Source: Mucilaginibacter terrae (GTDB lineage Bacteria; Bacteroidota; Bacteroidia; Sphingobacteriales; Sphingobacteriaceae). From it: 64,000 bases of DNA. Of the stretch, positions 45,151 through 55,687 are shown piece after piece. The position numbers were made by a program, and so were the translations under genes. The DNA lies in NCBI RefSeq assembly GCF_031951985.1, contig NZ_JAVLVU010000001.1, positions 992,001 to 1,056,000 of the forward strand, read 5' to 3'. Under the pieces are notes generated by a model. The model had not been told where the DNA came from. It searched no databases and saw only the letters and a program-made list of their open reading frames with translations. Each line of letters starts with the position of its first letter. Positions within the stretch are counted from its first letter, which is position 1.

Positions 45151-48015
45151 CTACTGTATAAAGCTGCCATCGCCACGGCGTTTTAACTGACGACCATTTC
45201 GTGACGGAATACCACTCCATTTTTGCAGGTTGGTGCGTACACTAAACATAAAATAACGGCTCAAGGCATTGCTCAGCGTGTTGGTTACAGAGTTATCGGT
45301 AGTAACCTGCCCCACAAAGTTATTTTGCTTTAAAATATCGAACACCTGTAAGCGTAACGTAAGCGTACGACGGGCAAAAAACTGTTTTTCGATATTGGCA
45401 TTTATTACCAATGGGTTACGGGTTAAATTATTAGGAATGCCACTTATGAAGTTTTTACTGGCCTCGTATCCAAACTGCAGGGTTTGGTCTTTCATAAAAA
45501 AGAAACGGCCTTCTATACCCAATGAAAGGGTACGCCTATCAGTATTTGATGATGGGTTGGATGCAAAAAATGTACGTGTAATATCATAAGCAATAAACGG
45601 ATTGGTTTCGATGTAATCGTTAGGATTAATGCGTGGGCCAAAACGCTCATTTAAACGCCATACATCACGTATATTTTGCAAACTGTTTAGCATTGATATA
45701 GTACGCGAGAAACCGGCACTGCCATTTAATGACAAATTGTATTTACGATCAGCTAATTGCTTTTGCAGATTGTAATTACCCATTACGCTGTAACTGCCGT
45801 CGAGATTTAAATAACGGGTTTCGTTTTTAAAAGTATTATTCACATCGGGGATGCGCACGTTATTGGTTACAATTTGGTTTTTAATGATGCTTGTAACCAC
45901 ATTAGCCGAAATATTGAATCTTGAATTGGCCAGGTAATTATTATATCGGGTAGTAACACTGTGATTAAATGCGGGCTTTAAATCAGGGTTACCTACAACA
46001 GGGTTTTGCGGATTGGTTAAATCGCGTACGGGCTGTATCTGATTAAAGCTTGGCTCTTGTGGGTTACCATTGTAAAACATCGCAAACTGGTGCTGCCTCG
46101 ACCACTGGTACTGAAAACGAACAATAGGTATGAGGTTAAAATAGCTACGGTCGGTTGTAATATTACCCAAGCTAACCCTTGTACCCTGCAGGTTATAAGG
46201 TACAGCCGTTAAACCTAACGAAAAGTTATATTTTGAGTTATTCACCCGGTAATTTAAAGCCAGGCGGGTTTCGGTAAACGAGTAATTATAAAGATTGGTA
46301 AGCGAATCGATAATCATGCGCGAATCATTGGCCAGTATGTTACTGGTATATGCCTGGTTATCGTACCCACGATAATTCACCTGTGCGTTAAACTCTAATT
46401 GTGACGATGAAGTTTGCGTGGTGCTCAATGGCTCAACATAAGTGAAGCTGCTGCGCAAATTTTTAGTAAGGTTATCGCGCTCAATGTATCGGTGTATGAG
46501 TGAATCCTGAGGCGGTTTAGTAGTACCATCAAAGTAATAAATGATATTATTATTTTGCTCGTTATCTACTTGGTTACGCGCTGTATTGTAATTTACCTGT
46601 AACGAAAGGTTACGGCGTGGTTTTTTAAATATGTGCTGATATAAAACCAAACCACCAAAGTTAGGGTTCGAGTTGAAGCTGTTATTATTGCCCAACCTGT
46701 CCTGATGCCTTAACCCGGTTTCAAAACGAGAGGATTGACTAAGATTATCAGTGTTACTGATATTAATATTTGGAGTAATTTGCAGATAGTTGGCGCTATC
46801 AATTTGATACTCTAATTTAAAGTTAAAGCTATGAGTTCGATTATTGTTGCGACTATCGCCATTAGCGGCAAAAAATATAGTACTATCTCCCCTGTTTTGA
46901 GCCAGATTATTAAAAAATTGCTGTCCGCTGCTGTTTGTAAGGCTATGCATGTTACGCACATTATAGCTGTAACTACCGTTCAGTTGTGTTTTTTTACCAA
47001 TCTGGTCGTTAAAGCTGATGGTTGGTGCTACTGTAGTAGTTGTACCACCACTGCCACCGCCACTATTGCCCCCATTATTACCGCCACCGGCACTACCACC
47101 ATTCATACCTGTCGATGCTACACCATTAACAGTATTTTTAAAATCGCCTATAAAATTTATAACCTGATTACCGTTAATGCGCATTAATCGGGCATTAGCC
47201 TCGTAACGTTCATCATTACCGGCACCGGCAGAAAGCCTTACTGTATTACCTATTGAGCGGTCGGCACGGGTGGTAATATTCAGCACCTTTTCGGGGTCGC
47301 CGTCTTTAACGCCGGTACGAGCGGCCTGGTCTCCGTAATCATCCACTACCTGAATTTTCTCTACAATGTCGGCCGGTAAGTTTTGTATAGCCTGTGCTAA
47401 ATTGCCGCCCGAGTAAAGTTTACCGTTTAACTTTGCCTTGGTAACCGTTTGGCCCTGGTGGGTTAACGAACCATCGCTGCCAACTTCCATGCCTTCCATT
47501 TTTTTCAGCATTTCGTCAACCGTGGCATTGGGGCGTACTTTATAATCGCTGGCGCGATATTCAACAGTATCGGTTTTATAGGTTATACTTGGCCCCTTTA
47601 CTTCAACTGCTGCCAATTGGTTTGATTGTACGCCGAGCACAAATGGATCAAGCACCAGTCGGGCTACCACATCATTATTTAGCATACGTTTTACCACAGG
47701 CTTGTAACCAATACTGGTAATGCTGATAACAAACGTAGCCGATTTTATATTTTTAAATACGAATATACCATCGGCATTAGTAGTAGTAACTGCGCTGTCG
47801 GTAGCGGTTTTAAGTTTTACGGTTGCACCAATGATGGTATTATCAGTACTATCTTTTACAATACCACTTACCTCACGCACGGGCAATGGCGGACGCGCAG
47901 GTGCATTATTATTTCCGCCTGGCCTGTTAATGCCACCCGGCCTGCCGCCACCGCCCTGGGCAAATACGCTGCCTCCTATGGCAATAAATAACAGGATGGA
48001 TAAAAGTATTTTCAT
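45151..48015 (-). CDS. TonB-receptor-like outer-membrane beta-barrel protein with CarboxypepD_reg domain
   Basis: 954 residues. Signal peptide (LLFIAIGGSVFAQ), a Gly/Pro/Asn-rich linker (RPGGINRPGGNNN), a CarboxypepD_reg-like beta-sandwich (about 45-130: SGIVKDSTDNTIIGATVKL), a plug domain (about 145-260: DEMLKKMEGMEV, NLPADIVEKIQVVDDYGDQA) and a barrel of the OMP_b-brl family to the end (strands such as QTLQFGYEASKNF). A Gly/Asn/Ser-rich insert (about 300-330) interrupts an early extracellular loop. No clear TonB box is seen, so transport is uncertain. It ends with RNGRQLKRRGDGSFIQ. The next gene upstream encodes a Gly-rich partner; the two likely form an operon. Confidence 0.87.
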   Translation of the reverse strand: MKILLSILLFIAIGGSVFAQGGGGRPGGINRPGGNNNAPARPPLPVREVSGIVKDSTDNTIIGATVKLKTATDSAVTTTNADGIFVFKNIKSATFVISITSIGYKPVVKRMLNNDVVARLVLDPFVLGVQSNQLAAVEVKGPSITYKTDTVEYRASDYKVRPNATVDEMLKKMEGMEVGSDGSLTHQGQTVTKAKLNGKLYSGGNLAQAIQNLPADIVEKIQVVDDYGDQAARTGVKDGDPEKVLNITTRADRSIGNTVRLSAGAGNDERYEANARLMRINGNQVINFIGDFKNTVNGVASTGMNGGSAGGGNNGGNSGGGSGGTTTTVAPTISFNDQIGKKTQLNGSYSYNVRNMHSLTNSSGQQFFNNLAQNRGDSTIFFAANGDSRNNNRTHSFNFKLEYQIDSANYLQITPNINISNTDNLSQSSRFETGLRHQDRLGNNNSFNSNPNFGGLVLYQHIFKKPRRNLSLQVNYNTARNQVDNEQNNNIIYYFDGTTKPPQDSLIHRYIERDNLTKNLRSSFTYVEPLSTTQTSSSQLEFNAQVNYRGYDNQAYTSNILANDSRMIIDSLTNLYNYSFTETRLALNYRVNNSKYNFSLGLTAVPYNLQGTRVSLGNITTDRSYFNLIPIVRFQYQWSRQHQFAMFYNGNPQEPSFNQIQPVRDLTNPQNPVVGNPDLKPAFNHSVTTRYNNYLANSRFNISANVVTSIIKNQIVTNNVRIPDVNNTFKNETRYLNLDGSYSVMGNYNLQKQLADRKYNLSLNGSAGFSRTISMLNSLQNIRDVWRLNERFGPRINPNDYIETNPFIAYDITRTFFASNPSSNTDRRTLSLGIEGRFFFMKDQTLQFGYEASKNFISGIPNNLTRNPLVINANIEKQFFARRTLTLRLQVFDILKQNNFVGQVTTDNSVTNTLSNALSRYFMFSVRTNLQKWSGIPSRNGRQLKRRGDGSFIQ

Positions 48016-48065
48016 GTATAAGGTTAAAGGTTTGAGTAATGTTTGTGTGTTGAAAGGGATTATGT

Positions 48066-48908
48066 TTAAGGCTTAGCCAGCTTGTATTTACCCCAAAAAT
48101 CGGTTGGCACGGTCATATCCATCATGCCGCCGCCATCGCTTATGGTTATAGCCCCAATTGCCATGCCGCCACCATTTCCCCCGCCGTTTCCGCCGCCATT
48201 GCCACCACCCTGACGACCACCATTTCCCTGAACACGCATTTGCCCGAATTGAATGCCATTAAGTTTAAGATTGTAGGCGAGTTCTGTTGGTTTATCGGTG
48301 CTTAATTCAAGCAAGCCAAGTGGTATAGCCAGTTCATAAAACAAATCCCCCTTGGTATTAAAGGTAATTCCGGTTTTCAAACCATAGGTGTTATAAATAG
48401 ATACCAGCGTATCCGTAATATCTTTTACGCCTATTACACTTAATTCTTTAGCAGCAGCTACGCTTTGTTTACGACCAGCAACCAAGGCAATGGTATCAAC
48501 CGAATTATTACCACCACGGCCCCCTCCCATGCGCATGCCACGCATACCACCCCCACGGCCTGCCATAGGGTATTCAATCACCACGGCATCCTTTTCTTTC
48601 TTTTTACCTTCTTTGTTAATGGTAAGTGTTAATCCGCCGGCCAGCAGTTTATTAATATTTTGATTATCGGTACAGGTAATGGCCAGATATAGATTATTGG
48701 CATCATTGGCCAATGTATAGTATAATGTGGTTGATTTATTATACCCGGGTAGCGTACCCCACTCCGTTATCTTACCATCAATTTTAACAGCTGCAGGGGC
48801 CTTAATACCCTGCGATATATCAGTATGTTGAGCGGAAGAGTTTAAGATAGTGCCTACGCAAAGCACAGATGTGTACAATAACTTATATAAGGTTTGATTT
48901 AGTTGCAT
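48066..48908 (-). CDS. Exported Gly-rich protein with DOMON/CBM9-like fold, partner of the barrel protein
   Basis: 280-residue exported protein. After the signal peptide (VLCVGTILNSSAQ), the segment IKAPAAVKIDGKITEWGTLP and YYTLANDANNLYLAITCTDN is the start of a CBM9/DOMON-like beta-sandwich that often binds sugars, heme or metals. Two Gly-rich stretches interrupt the fold: GRGGGMRGMRMGGGRGG (about 117-133) and repeats of GGGN near 233-250. It lies 50 bases upstream of the barrel gene on the same strand. The matched Gly-rich content suggests they work together at the surface; function otherwise unknown. Confidence 0.75.
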   Translation of the reverse strand: MQLNQTLYKLLYTSVLCVGTILNSSAQHTDISQGIKAPAAVKIDGKITEWGTLPGYNKSTTLYYTLANDANNLYLAITCTDNQNINKLLAGGLTLTINKEGKKKEKDAVVIEYPMAGRGGGMRGMRMGGGRGGNNSVDTIALVAGRKQSVAAAKELSVIGVKDITDTLVSIYNTYGLKTGITFNTKGDLFYELAIPLGLLELSTDKPTELAYNLKLNGIQFGQMRVQGNGGRQGGGNGGGNGGGNGGGMAIGAITISDGGGMMDMTVPTDFWGKYKLAKP

Positions 48909-49155
48909 AGTGTTTGTTTAAAAGTTGAACCGATGGGTTAGACCACCGTTACGAGCATTGGTTTATAATGGGATGCAGCTAATTAGTAAAAGTTGCATAT
49001 TTATAACTACAAATTTAGTACAGCCAGCAAAACTATTACAAAGTGTTAAGTAATAAATTCAATACAATATACTACTGCACAATTATGTTACATAATCATA
49101 TTATGCCAAGCACATTTCAATACTTATGATTTATTAATAACTGCAGAGGTTAAAC

Positions 49156-49163
49156 TATATTTG
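49156..49163 (+). promoter_or_regulatory. Candidate -7 box for the 49.2-kb exported protein
   Basis: TATATTTG fits TAnnTTTG, 41 bases before the GTG start. No clean -33 box at the expected distance. Confidence 0.35.
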
Positions 49164-49204
49164 TCAGCCGTTGTCAAATTATAGTAATTTATCTGCTTTA
49201 CACT

Positions 49205-49900
49205 GTGAAATATTTTTTAACCCTATTTATACTTTGCTTTACCTTTTATAGCCGTGCACAGGAAATTGTGAAACGCGACCGTAAGCTTACTTCGCAGGTT
49301 ACTGAACAATACAATGTACTTAAGAGTGACTATTCTGTTTTTCAAGGACAGTATGCTGCTTACCTAAAAAAAACACTCATTGCGGCGGGTAATTATTCCA
49401 ACAATAAAAAAACCGGAACTTGGACCTTTTTTAATAAGCAAGGAAAACTTTGCCAGCGTTATAATTACGATAATCAAACTTTAGTATTTGAAGCACCTCC
49501 TGATAGCACCACCCGATTTGTTTACATAGTAGACGATTCGCTGAAAAATAACCCTCGTTTTACGCGGCCTGTACGAATAGGTGGCTCCTATTATGGTTAT
49601 TTGAATTACATTAATCTGGTGCGTTTACCTAAGGATTACTGGAATTTAAGCAATCAAACATCAGTAGTGAGTATGGAAATTTTGGTGAGCCCATTTGGCC
49701 GGTTAGCCGAGTTTAAAATTCGCATAAGGCCAATCGTGCCCGACTTTTATGTTGAGGATGCCCTATTAAATTTGAATATTAAATTATTAGATGACGACGA
49801 CAAGTTTTTTGTACCTGCCACGCTAAATGGTGAGCAAGTAGCCGTGCGGGTGGTTATTCCCTGCCGGTTTGTTGGAGCCGACAAAATAGAGATGCTATAA
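49205..49900 (+). CDS. Uncharacterised exported protein with MORN-like segment
   Basis: 231 residues from a GTG start with signal peptide (FLTLFILCFTFYSRAQ). GNYSNNKKTGTWTFFNKQGK matches the MORN-type beta-hairpin seen in many Bacteroidota exported proteins. The C-terminal half (VSMEILVSPFGRLAEFKIRI) looks like the TonB-C-terminal-like fold. The spacing supports a single-gene unit with its own terminator. Function unknown. Confidence 0.7.
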   Translation: MKYFLTLFILCFTFYSRAQEIVKRDRKLTSQVTEQYNVLKSDYSVFQGQYAAYLKKTLIAAGNYSNNKKTGTWTFFNKQGKLCQRYNYDNQTLVFEAPPDSTTRFVYIVDDSLKNNPRFTRPVRIGGSYYGYLNYINLVRLPKDYWNLSNQTSVVSMEILVSPFGRLAEFKIRIRPIVPDFYVEDALLNLNIKLLDDDDKFFVPATLNGEQVAVRVVIPCRFVGADKIEML

Positions 49901-49941
49901 AATAAAACGAGCCGCTTAAGTTAAGCGGCTCGTTTTATTTT
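49899..49941. terminator. Strong bidirectional terminator between convergent genes
   Basis: Arms of 21 bases (49899-49919 and 49921-49941) are perfectly complementary, with core GAGCCGCTTAA and A/T tracts at both outer ends, so it works for both strands. The slyD stop codon lies at its right edge. Confidence 0.9.
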
Positions 49942-50449
49942 ATTCGTGACCGTGATGGCCGTCTGCTCCGTGAGCGTGGCCATGTGCCAACTCCTCGGGA
50001 TTAGCCGGGCGCACGTTGATAATTTCGCCTTTAAAATGCAGAGCCTGACCAGCCATTGGGTGGTTTAAGTCAACAATAACCGAATCTTCGGCAATTGATA
50101 CTACCTGGCCCTGGAAACGGTTGCCCTGGTTATCTTGCAAAGGCAATATCGAACCTATTTCAGGCAATTCGGCACCTTCGCCTTCAAACATTTCTTTAGG
50201 TAAGTTGGCTACTGCCTCATCATTATATTCACCGTAAGCGTCTTCGGCGCTTAGTTTAAAGTCAAAGCTATCACCGGTAGACAATGTGCTCAAATGCTCT
50301 TCAAAACGAGGCAACATCTGGCCTGCGCCATATAAAAAGGTTAATGGTTGCTCCTGGGTTGCACTTTCAACCAAGCCTTCTTGTCCGTCTTCCTGGTTAA
50401 CATACAGATCGTAAGTTAACGATACGACGTGTTGTGATTCAATCTTCAT
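49940..50449 (-). CDS. slyD: FKBP-type peptidyl-prolyl isomerase, SlyD-like
   Basis: Cytoplasmic proline isomerase and chaperone, 169 residues. FLYGAGQMLPRFEEHL and LSAEDAYGEYNDEAVANLPK are the FKBP core with the inserted flap domain that defines SlyD. VDLNHPMAGQALHFKGEI closes the fold. The tail ends in a His-rich stretch (HGHAHGADGHHGHE) able to bind nickel or zinc. Single gene closed by the strong terminator at 49899-49941. Confidence 0.93.
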   Translation of the reverse strand: MKIESQHVVSLTYDLYVNQEDGQEGLVESATQEQPLTFLYGAGQMLPRFEEHLSTLSTGDSFDFKLSAEDAYGEYNDEAVANLPKEMFEGEGAELPEIGSILPLQDNQGNRFQGQVVSIAEDSVIVDLNHPMAGQALHFKGEIINVRPANPEELAHGHAHGADGHHGHE

Positions 50450-50474
50450 TGGATATTGTTTTTTTAATTAAAAG

Positions 50475-52487
50475 CTACGAAAGCCATATTTGTTTTACAG
50501 CTTCAGCTGCCGACAGGGCCGGTAATCCGCAGGTTTTGTCTTTACAAACAAAAATACGGGTATCGTCTCCTGTTCTATTTTGCAGTAAAGGTAAGTTTTC
50601 CACGTTACCGCCCAACATTATTTTATCGGGAATGTAAAACTGTTCCATTTCGGCACGCATATCGTCGGCATCGTTTCCGGTTATGGCTACCTCATATAAA
50701 CCGCCTATCTCTTCCAACAGCAACAAACACCAGTTAGCATACGCCGAACCGTATTTTTCCATAAATGGCATTACATTACGCAGCAACTGCGCCGAAACCT
50801 CTTCATAACGGCTCACTTCGAATAGCATACCCAAGCGTTTTAAGTTACGCGCCATTACCGAATTTGATGAAGAGATCACACCATCCATAATTTCGCTTTT
50901 GCGGGCAATCAGTTGTTCATCATCGGCAGCGGTGTAAAAAAACATACCGTCGGCCTCGTTATAATAATACTGTATGGCAGTATCGGCAAGGCTACGCGCC
51001 AGTTCCAGCCATTTAAAATCAAAGGTTACCTCGTACAGGGCCAGGTAAGCCTCAATTACATTGGCATAGTCATCTAAAAAAGCTACCGGCTTTTCCCCTA
51101 ATGCGTCTTTTTTATAAATGCGGGTTAAGCGGCCATCGGTATTAATGAGGTTTTGATGTATGAATGCGGCATTGTTTAATGCTAACTGCAAATGAGCATC
51201 CTTATCAAATACGCGGTAGGCTTCGCACAGGCCTTTCAACATTAATCCGTTCCACGAGGCCAGTATTTTATTATCCAATCCCGGGCGAATGCGCGTGCCG
51301 CGGGCTTCAAACATTTTTGCTTTTGCTGCCGCAATGAATGCTTGCAGCTCTTCGGTACTTAAGCCCAGCGTTTTGGCCAGTATGGCATCCTGCTCTTTGC
51401 GGTAAAAAACGTTGGTGTGCTCTTCTTCCCAGTTGCCATCTTCAACTACGTGGTAGTAGATACAAAACAGATCGGCATCATCGCCGAGTACCTCTTCAAC
51501 TTCGGCTTTGGTAAAGGTGTAAAACTTGCCCTCTACCCCTTCGCTATCGGCATCAAGCGCCGAGTAAAAGCCATATTCGTGCGAGGTTAGTTCGCGCTGA
51601 ACAAAGGTTATGGTTTCTTCTACAACCTCTTTGTACAAGTCGTTATTGCTCCAGGCATAGGCTTCGGCATACAAACCAATCAGTTGGGCATTATCATACA
51701 GCATTTTTTCAAAGTGAGGCACATGCCAGCGGCCATCAACCGAGTAACGCGCAAAGCCGCCGCCAATGTGGTCGTATATACCACCAAACGCCATTTTATG
51801 CAGCGTAAGTTTTACTAATTGTGCCAGGCTATCATCCTTAACATGGTGCGCGTAACGCATTAAAAACAACCAGTTATTAGGCATCGGAAATTTGGGTGCC
51901 CGGCCAGAACCGCCCTCAGTAGTATCGAGGTATTTTTTCCAGTTGGTAAGGATGGCTTGCAAATTGCTCAGCTCGTACTCGGGCTGCTCGGTTATCAGGT
52001 TTACGCTTTCATACTGCTGTATGCCTTCGGTTAGGCGCACGGCGTACTCAATGGCTTCGTCGGGTCGGTTGTAATAAAAATCGGCCAGGCTCATGAGTAT
52101 ATTCATCCAGTCGTGCTTTTGGTAATAAGTGCCGCCGTATATGGGGCGCTGATCGGGCAGACAAATACAGTTGAGCGGCCAGCCGCCACGGTTGGTCATG
52201 AGTTGTACAGCGCTCATATATATCTGGTCAACATCGGGGCGCTCCTCCCTATCAACCTTAATACATACAAAATGCTCGTTCATAAGGGCAGCCACCTCAG
52301 CGTCTTCAAAACTTTCGTGCTCCATTACGTGGCACCAGTGGCAGGCCGAGTAGCCAATACTCACTAATATCAGCTTGTTTTCATCTTTAGCGCGTTGCAG
52401 GGCTTCGGTACCCCAGGGGTACCAGTCTACCGGGTTATTGGCATGTTGCAGTAAATATGGGGATGCTGAATTGGCAAGACGATTCAT
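50475..52487 (-). CDS. DUF255 thioredoxin-fold protein (YyaL/SPATA20 family)
   Basis: 670 residues. The N-terminal thioredoxin-like domain has [17 protein letters not shown] and the motif SACHWCHVM (C49-x2-C52), then a large (alpha/alpha)6 toroid with [35 protein letters not shown] and the [15 protein letters not shown] segment. Families of this type are linked to N-acylglucosamine 2-epimerase-like folds; activity is not established. Single gene between slyD and the lipoprotein gene. About 110 bases separate it from the latter. Confidence 0.9.
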   Translation of the reverse strand: MNRLANSASPYLLQHANNPVDWYPWGTEALQRAKDENKLILVSIGYSACHWCHVMEHESFEDAEVAALMNEHFVCIKVDREERPDVDQIYMSAVQLMTNRGGWPLNCICLPDQRPIYGGTYYQKHDWMNILMSLADFYYNRPDEAIEYAVRLTEGIQQYESVNLITEQPEYELSNLQAILTNWKKYLDTTEGGSGRAPKFPMPNNWLFLMRYAHHVKDDSLAQLVKLTLHKMAFGGIYDHIGGGFARYSVDGRWHVPHFEKMLYDNAQLIGLYAEAYAWSNNDLYKEVVEETITFVQRELTSHEYGFYSALDADSEGVEGKFYTFTKAEVEEVLGDDADLFCIYYHVVEDGNWEEEHTNVFYRKEQDAILAKTLGLSTEELQAFIAAAKAKMFEARGTRIRPGLDNKILASWNGLMLKGLCEAYRVFDKDAHLQLALNNAAFIHQNLINTDGRLTRIYKKDALGEKPVAFLDDYANVIEAYLALYEVTFDFKWLELARSLADTAIQYYYNEADGMFFYTAADDEQLIARKSEIMDGVISSSNSVMARNLKRLGMLFEVSRYEEVSAQLLRNVMPFMEKYGSAYANWCLLLLEEIGGLYEVAITGNDADDMRAEMEQFYIPDKIMLGGNVENLPLLQNRTGDDTRIFVCKDKTCGLPALSAAEAVKQIWLS

Positions 52488-52597
52488 GTTAATTTCGGGT
52501 TTCGGATGTTCGATTTCGGATTTAAACCAGCGGGCGAAGCTAAAGGTTTTAAGCGAACTTTAAATTGAATGAAACCCTGATACAGAATAGTTCAATT

Positions 52598-53173
52598 TTA
52601 TTCTGGCTTGTAAAACCGTTTATATCGCGCATCAATTTCAATTTTTGTCCAGCCTGTAGTTGTGTAAACTTTCCTTGTAGTGGTAGTATGAATAATATCT
52701 CCCGGCAATATGCTCACGCTCGATGGTATTGGGTATTTGTCGGCATTATAATTTGCAGGCTCTTCCAAATACATTAAGTTTAATTGGTCGTTAAACTTAA
52801 CTCGTGCAATACACGGCTGATTGGCATAGCCTGGAATTATTTGCGGATCAGAAACAGTAGGTATTTCATTATAAGGAAACTGCTGTATTTGCCAAAACTG
52901 ATCAAATATGATGTTATCACTCTCGTTAGGGAAATGAAGTATCAGATTTGAATTTCTCAGATTTTCAACCTCATTCAGCAAATCATCTGATTTTTTCCCA
53001 TCGAAGTTTAAGTCAACTGCCACATCACTAATAGCCGACAGTAATGCGTAAGAGCCTTCAAATCTATTTTTAAGTTCAATTTTCTTACGATCATTTTTTT
53101 GAGCATCCTTTTTGCATCCTAATGTTGTAAGCAACAATGCACAAAGCGCAATATATTTTAATTTAAAATTCAT
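52598..53173 (-). CDS. Uncharacterised lipoprotein
   Basis: 191 residues with lipobox LTTLGC (Cys20) and no known family. The mature part has FEGSYALLSAISDVAVDLNF, EVENLRNSNLILHFPNE and a beta-rich C-terminus. Such small lipocalin-like lipoproteins are common in Sphingobacteriaceae. Divergent from pcrA. Function unknown. Confidence 0.7.
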   Translation of the reverse strand: MNFKLKYIALCALLLTTLGCKKDAQKNDRKKIELKNRFEGSYALLSAISDVAVDLNFDGKKSDDLLNEVENLRNSNLILHFPNESDNIIFDQFWQIQQFPYNEIPTVSDPQIIPGYANQPCIARVKFNDQLNLMYLEEPANYNADKYPIPSSVSILPGDIIHTTTTRKVYTTTGWTKIEIDARYKRFYKPE

Positions 53174-53350
53174 GTGATAGATTAACTATCTTGCAAAGTA
53201 GCTATTTTTACATTAATTACTTAATAGTTAACTTCTAAAAACGTTAATAATAGCTAAATTATCCACAATTACATACCCCAACCCTTTTACATTTTCACCT
53301 TTCAACCCAAAGTTCTAATTTCGCAGTTCAATAGAAAAGAGGAACAGATT

Positions 53351-55639
53351 TTGGATTACTTACAGGGATTAAATCCGCAGCAGAGGGCTGCCGCCGAGCA
53401 AATAAACGGTCCGGTAATGATTATTGCCGGTGCGGGTTCGGGCAAAACGCGTGTAGTTACTTACCGCGTGGCTCACCTCATACACACCGGGGTAGATCCG
53501 TTTAACATACTGGTACTTACCTTTACCAACAAGGCCGCCAAAGAAATGCGCGAGCGTATAACTAAAGTGGTTGGCGGCGAGGCTAAAAACATTTGGATGG
53601 GCACCTTCCACTCGGTGTTTGCCAAAATATTACGGGTAGAGGCCACTAAAATTGGCTATCCCAGCAACTTTACCATTTACGATACCGACGACAGCAAGAG
53701 CGTACTAAGGGCGGTTTTAAAAGAGCTGAACCTCGACGATAAGCTGTACGCGCCTAACTATGTGTACGGACGTATATCGGCCGCTAAAAACAACCTGGTA
53801 TCGTGGCAGGAATATCAAAATAACGACCAGATACAGGCCGACGATTTTTCGAACGGGCGTGGCCATTTGGGCAAAGTTTACGAAATGTATGCCCAACGCT
53901 GCTTTAAAAGCGGCGCTATGGACTTTGACGATTTGCTGTTTCAAACCAACCGCCTGTTAAAAGAACACACCGACGTATTGTATAAATACCAAAACAAGTT
54001 TAAGTACTTAATGGTGGATGAGTATCAGGATACCAATTTTTCGCAGTACCTGATCGTAAAAAAACTGGCCGCCATTAACGAAAACCTTTGTGTGGTGGGC
54101 GATGATGCGCAAAGTATATATGCTTTCCGTGGGGCTAACATTCAAAACATCCTCAATTTTGAGAAGGATTACCCAGACTTGAAAGTATTTAAGCTGGAGC
54201 AAAACTACCGCTCAACCCAAAATATTGTTAATGTTGCCAACAGCATTATCTCTAATAACAAAGAGCAGCTTAAAAAGAATGTTTTTTCGGAGAAAGACCA
54301 CGGCGATAAAATAAAGGTTATACGTGCTTACAGCGACAATGAGGAAGGCAAAACCATTGCCGAAGCCATTATGCAAGACCGCAGTACCAAGGGCATGAAA
54401 TGGAACGATTTTGCCATTTTATACCGCACCAATGCCCAGTCGCGATCTATGGAGGAAGGTTTGCGAAAGCTAAACATTCCGTACAAAATTTATGGCGGCC
54501 TGTCCTTTTATCAGCGTAAAGAAATTAAGGATCTGATAGCTTATTTCAGGCTAACCTTTAATCCTAACGATGAGGAAGCACTTAAACGTGTAATTAACTA
54601 CCCCAAACGCGCCATTGGCGATACCACGGTTGACCGTATTATCCTCGCTGCCGGCCAAAATAATATCACTCCGTGGGAAGTGGTGAAAGATCCGGCACGT
54701 TACATCGATGGCCGTAGTTCGGCTTCGGTAGGAACCTTTTCCACACTTATACAAAGTTTCCAGGTGGTGGCGCAAAGCATGAGCGCTTATGATGCTGCAT
54801 TGCATATTGCACAGCATTCGGGCTTGTTAAAGGATTTGTACGAAGATAAATCGGTAGAAGGACTGAACCGTTACGAGAACATCCAGGAGTTACTGAACGG
54901 TATCAAAGAGTTTTCGGAACGTGAAGATATTGAAGATCGTGGCCTCGATGTATTTATGCAGGACGTTGCCTTGTTAACTAACGACGATAAGGACAAGAAT
55001 CCGAATGCCGAAACTGTTTCATTAATGACCATTCACGCATCAAAAGGCCTGGAATTTCCGCAGGTTTATGTGGTGGGTTTGGAGGAGAACCTGTTCCCCT
55101 CGCAAATGTCGCTCAACTCGCGCACCGATCTGGAAGAAGAACGCCGTTTGTTTTATGTAGCCGTTACCCGTGCCGAAAGTAAGCTGACTATCAGCTATGC
55201 TACCTCGCGCTTTAAGTTCGGTACGTTAATTAACTGCGAGCCGAGCCGCTTTTTAGATGAAATTGATGCCCAGTACCTTGAGTTAGACTTTAAGGCCAAG
55301 CAACAAACCGGCAACCCATTTTTTGACGATGACCGCAAAGCCTGGAACCGCAATGCCGACACGTTTTCAAAACCTAAGGCTCCGGTATCACCTACACCTG
55401 CTAAAGTTAAAACTACATCGTTACTGGCTAAGGCCCATGTACCATCGGCAGGTTTTGCACCATCTGACACCTCAAACCTGCAGGTAGGTATGGAAGTGGA
55501 GCACGAACGTTTTGGCTACGGCAAGGTATTAACCCTTGAAGGAAACAAGCCAGACATCAAAGCCACTATTTTTTTTAAAGAGATTGGCAATAAACAGCTC
55601 CTGCTAAAGTTTGCTAAACTGCGAATTGTGACCAACTAA
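53351..55639 (+). CDS. pcrA: UvrD/PcrA-type DNA helicase
   Basis: Superfamily 1A 3'-5' DNA helicase for repair and plasmid-like replication. 762 residues from a TTG start at 53351 (AGAGGA about 11 bases upstream); LNPQQRAAAEQINGPVMIIA precedes Walker A AGAGSGKT (26-33). TFTNKAAKEMRERI (motif Ia), VDEYQDTN (II), GDDAQSIYAFRGA (III), EQNYRST (IV), VSLMTIHASKGLEFPQVYVV (V) and RRLFYVAVTRAE (VI) are all present. A C-terminal Tudor-like segment (VEHERFGYGKVL) fits PcrA. Single gene with its own terminator. Confidence 0.96.
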   Translation: MDYLQGLNPQQRAAAEQINGPVMIIAGAGSGKTRVVTYRVAHLIHTGVDPFNILVLTFTNKAAKEMRERITKVVGGEAKNIWMGTFHSVFAKILRVEATKIGYPSNFTIYDTDDSKSVLRAVLKELNLDDKLYAPNYVYGRISAAKNNLVSWQEYQNNDQIQADDFSNGRGHLGKVYEMYAQRCFKSGAMDFDDLLFQTNRLLKEHTDVLYKYQNKFKYLMVDEYQDTNFSQYLIVKKLAAINENLCVVGDDAQSIYAFRGANIQNILNFEKDYPDLKVFKLEQNYRSTQNIVNVANSIISNNKEQLKKNVFSEKDHGDKIKVIRAYSDNEEGKTIAEAIMQDRSTKGMKWNDFAILYRTNAQSRSMEEGLRKLNIPYKIYGGLSFYQRKEIKDLIAYFRLTFNPNDEEALKRVINYPKRAIGDTTVDRIILAAGQNNITPWEVVKDPARYIDGRSSASVGTFSTLIQSFQVVAQSMSAYDAALHIAQHSGLLKDLYEDKSVEGLNRYENIQELLNGIKEFSEREDIEDRGLDVFMQDVALLTNDDKDKNPNAETVSLMTIHASKGLEFPQVYVVGLEENLFPSQMSLNSRTDLEEERRLFYVAVTRAESKLTISYATSRFKFGTLINCEPSRFLDEIDAQYLELDFKAKQQTGNPFFDDDRKAWNRNADTFSKPKAPVSPTPAKVKTTSLLAKAHVPSAGFAPSDTSNLQVGMEVEHERFGYGKVLTLEGNKPDIKATIFFKEIGNKQLLLKFAKLRIVTN

Positions 55640-55662
55640 CTATTAATTACAATTTACTTTTT

Positions 55663-55687
55663 AAGGCTATTGCAATGCAATAGCCTT
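55663..55687 (+). terminator. Terminator after pcrA
   Basis: AAGGCTATTGCA (55663-55674) and TGCAATAGCCTT (55676-55687) are perfectly complementary around one base; ATTTGTG follows. The practical loop is a few bases wider. Confidence 0.75.
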
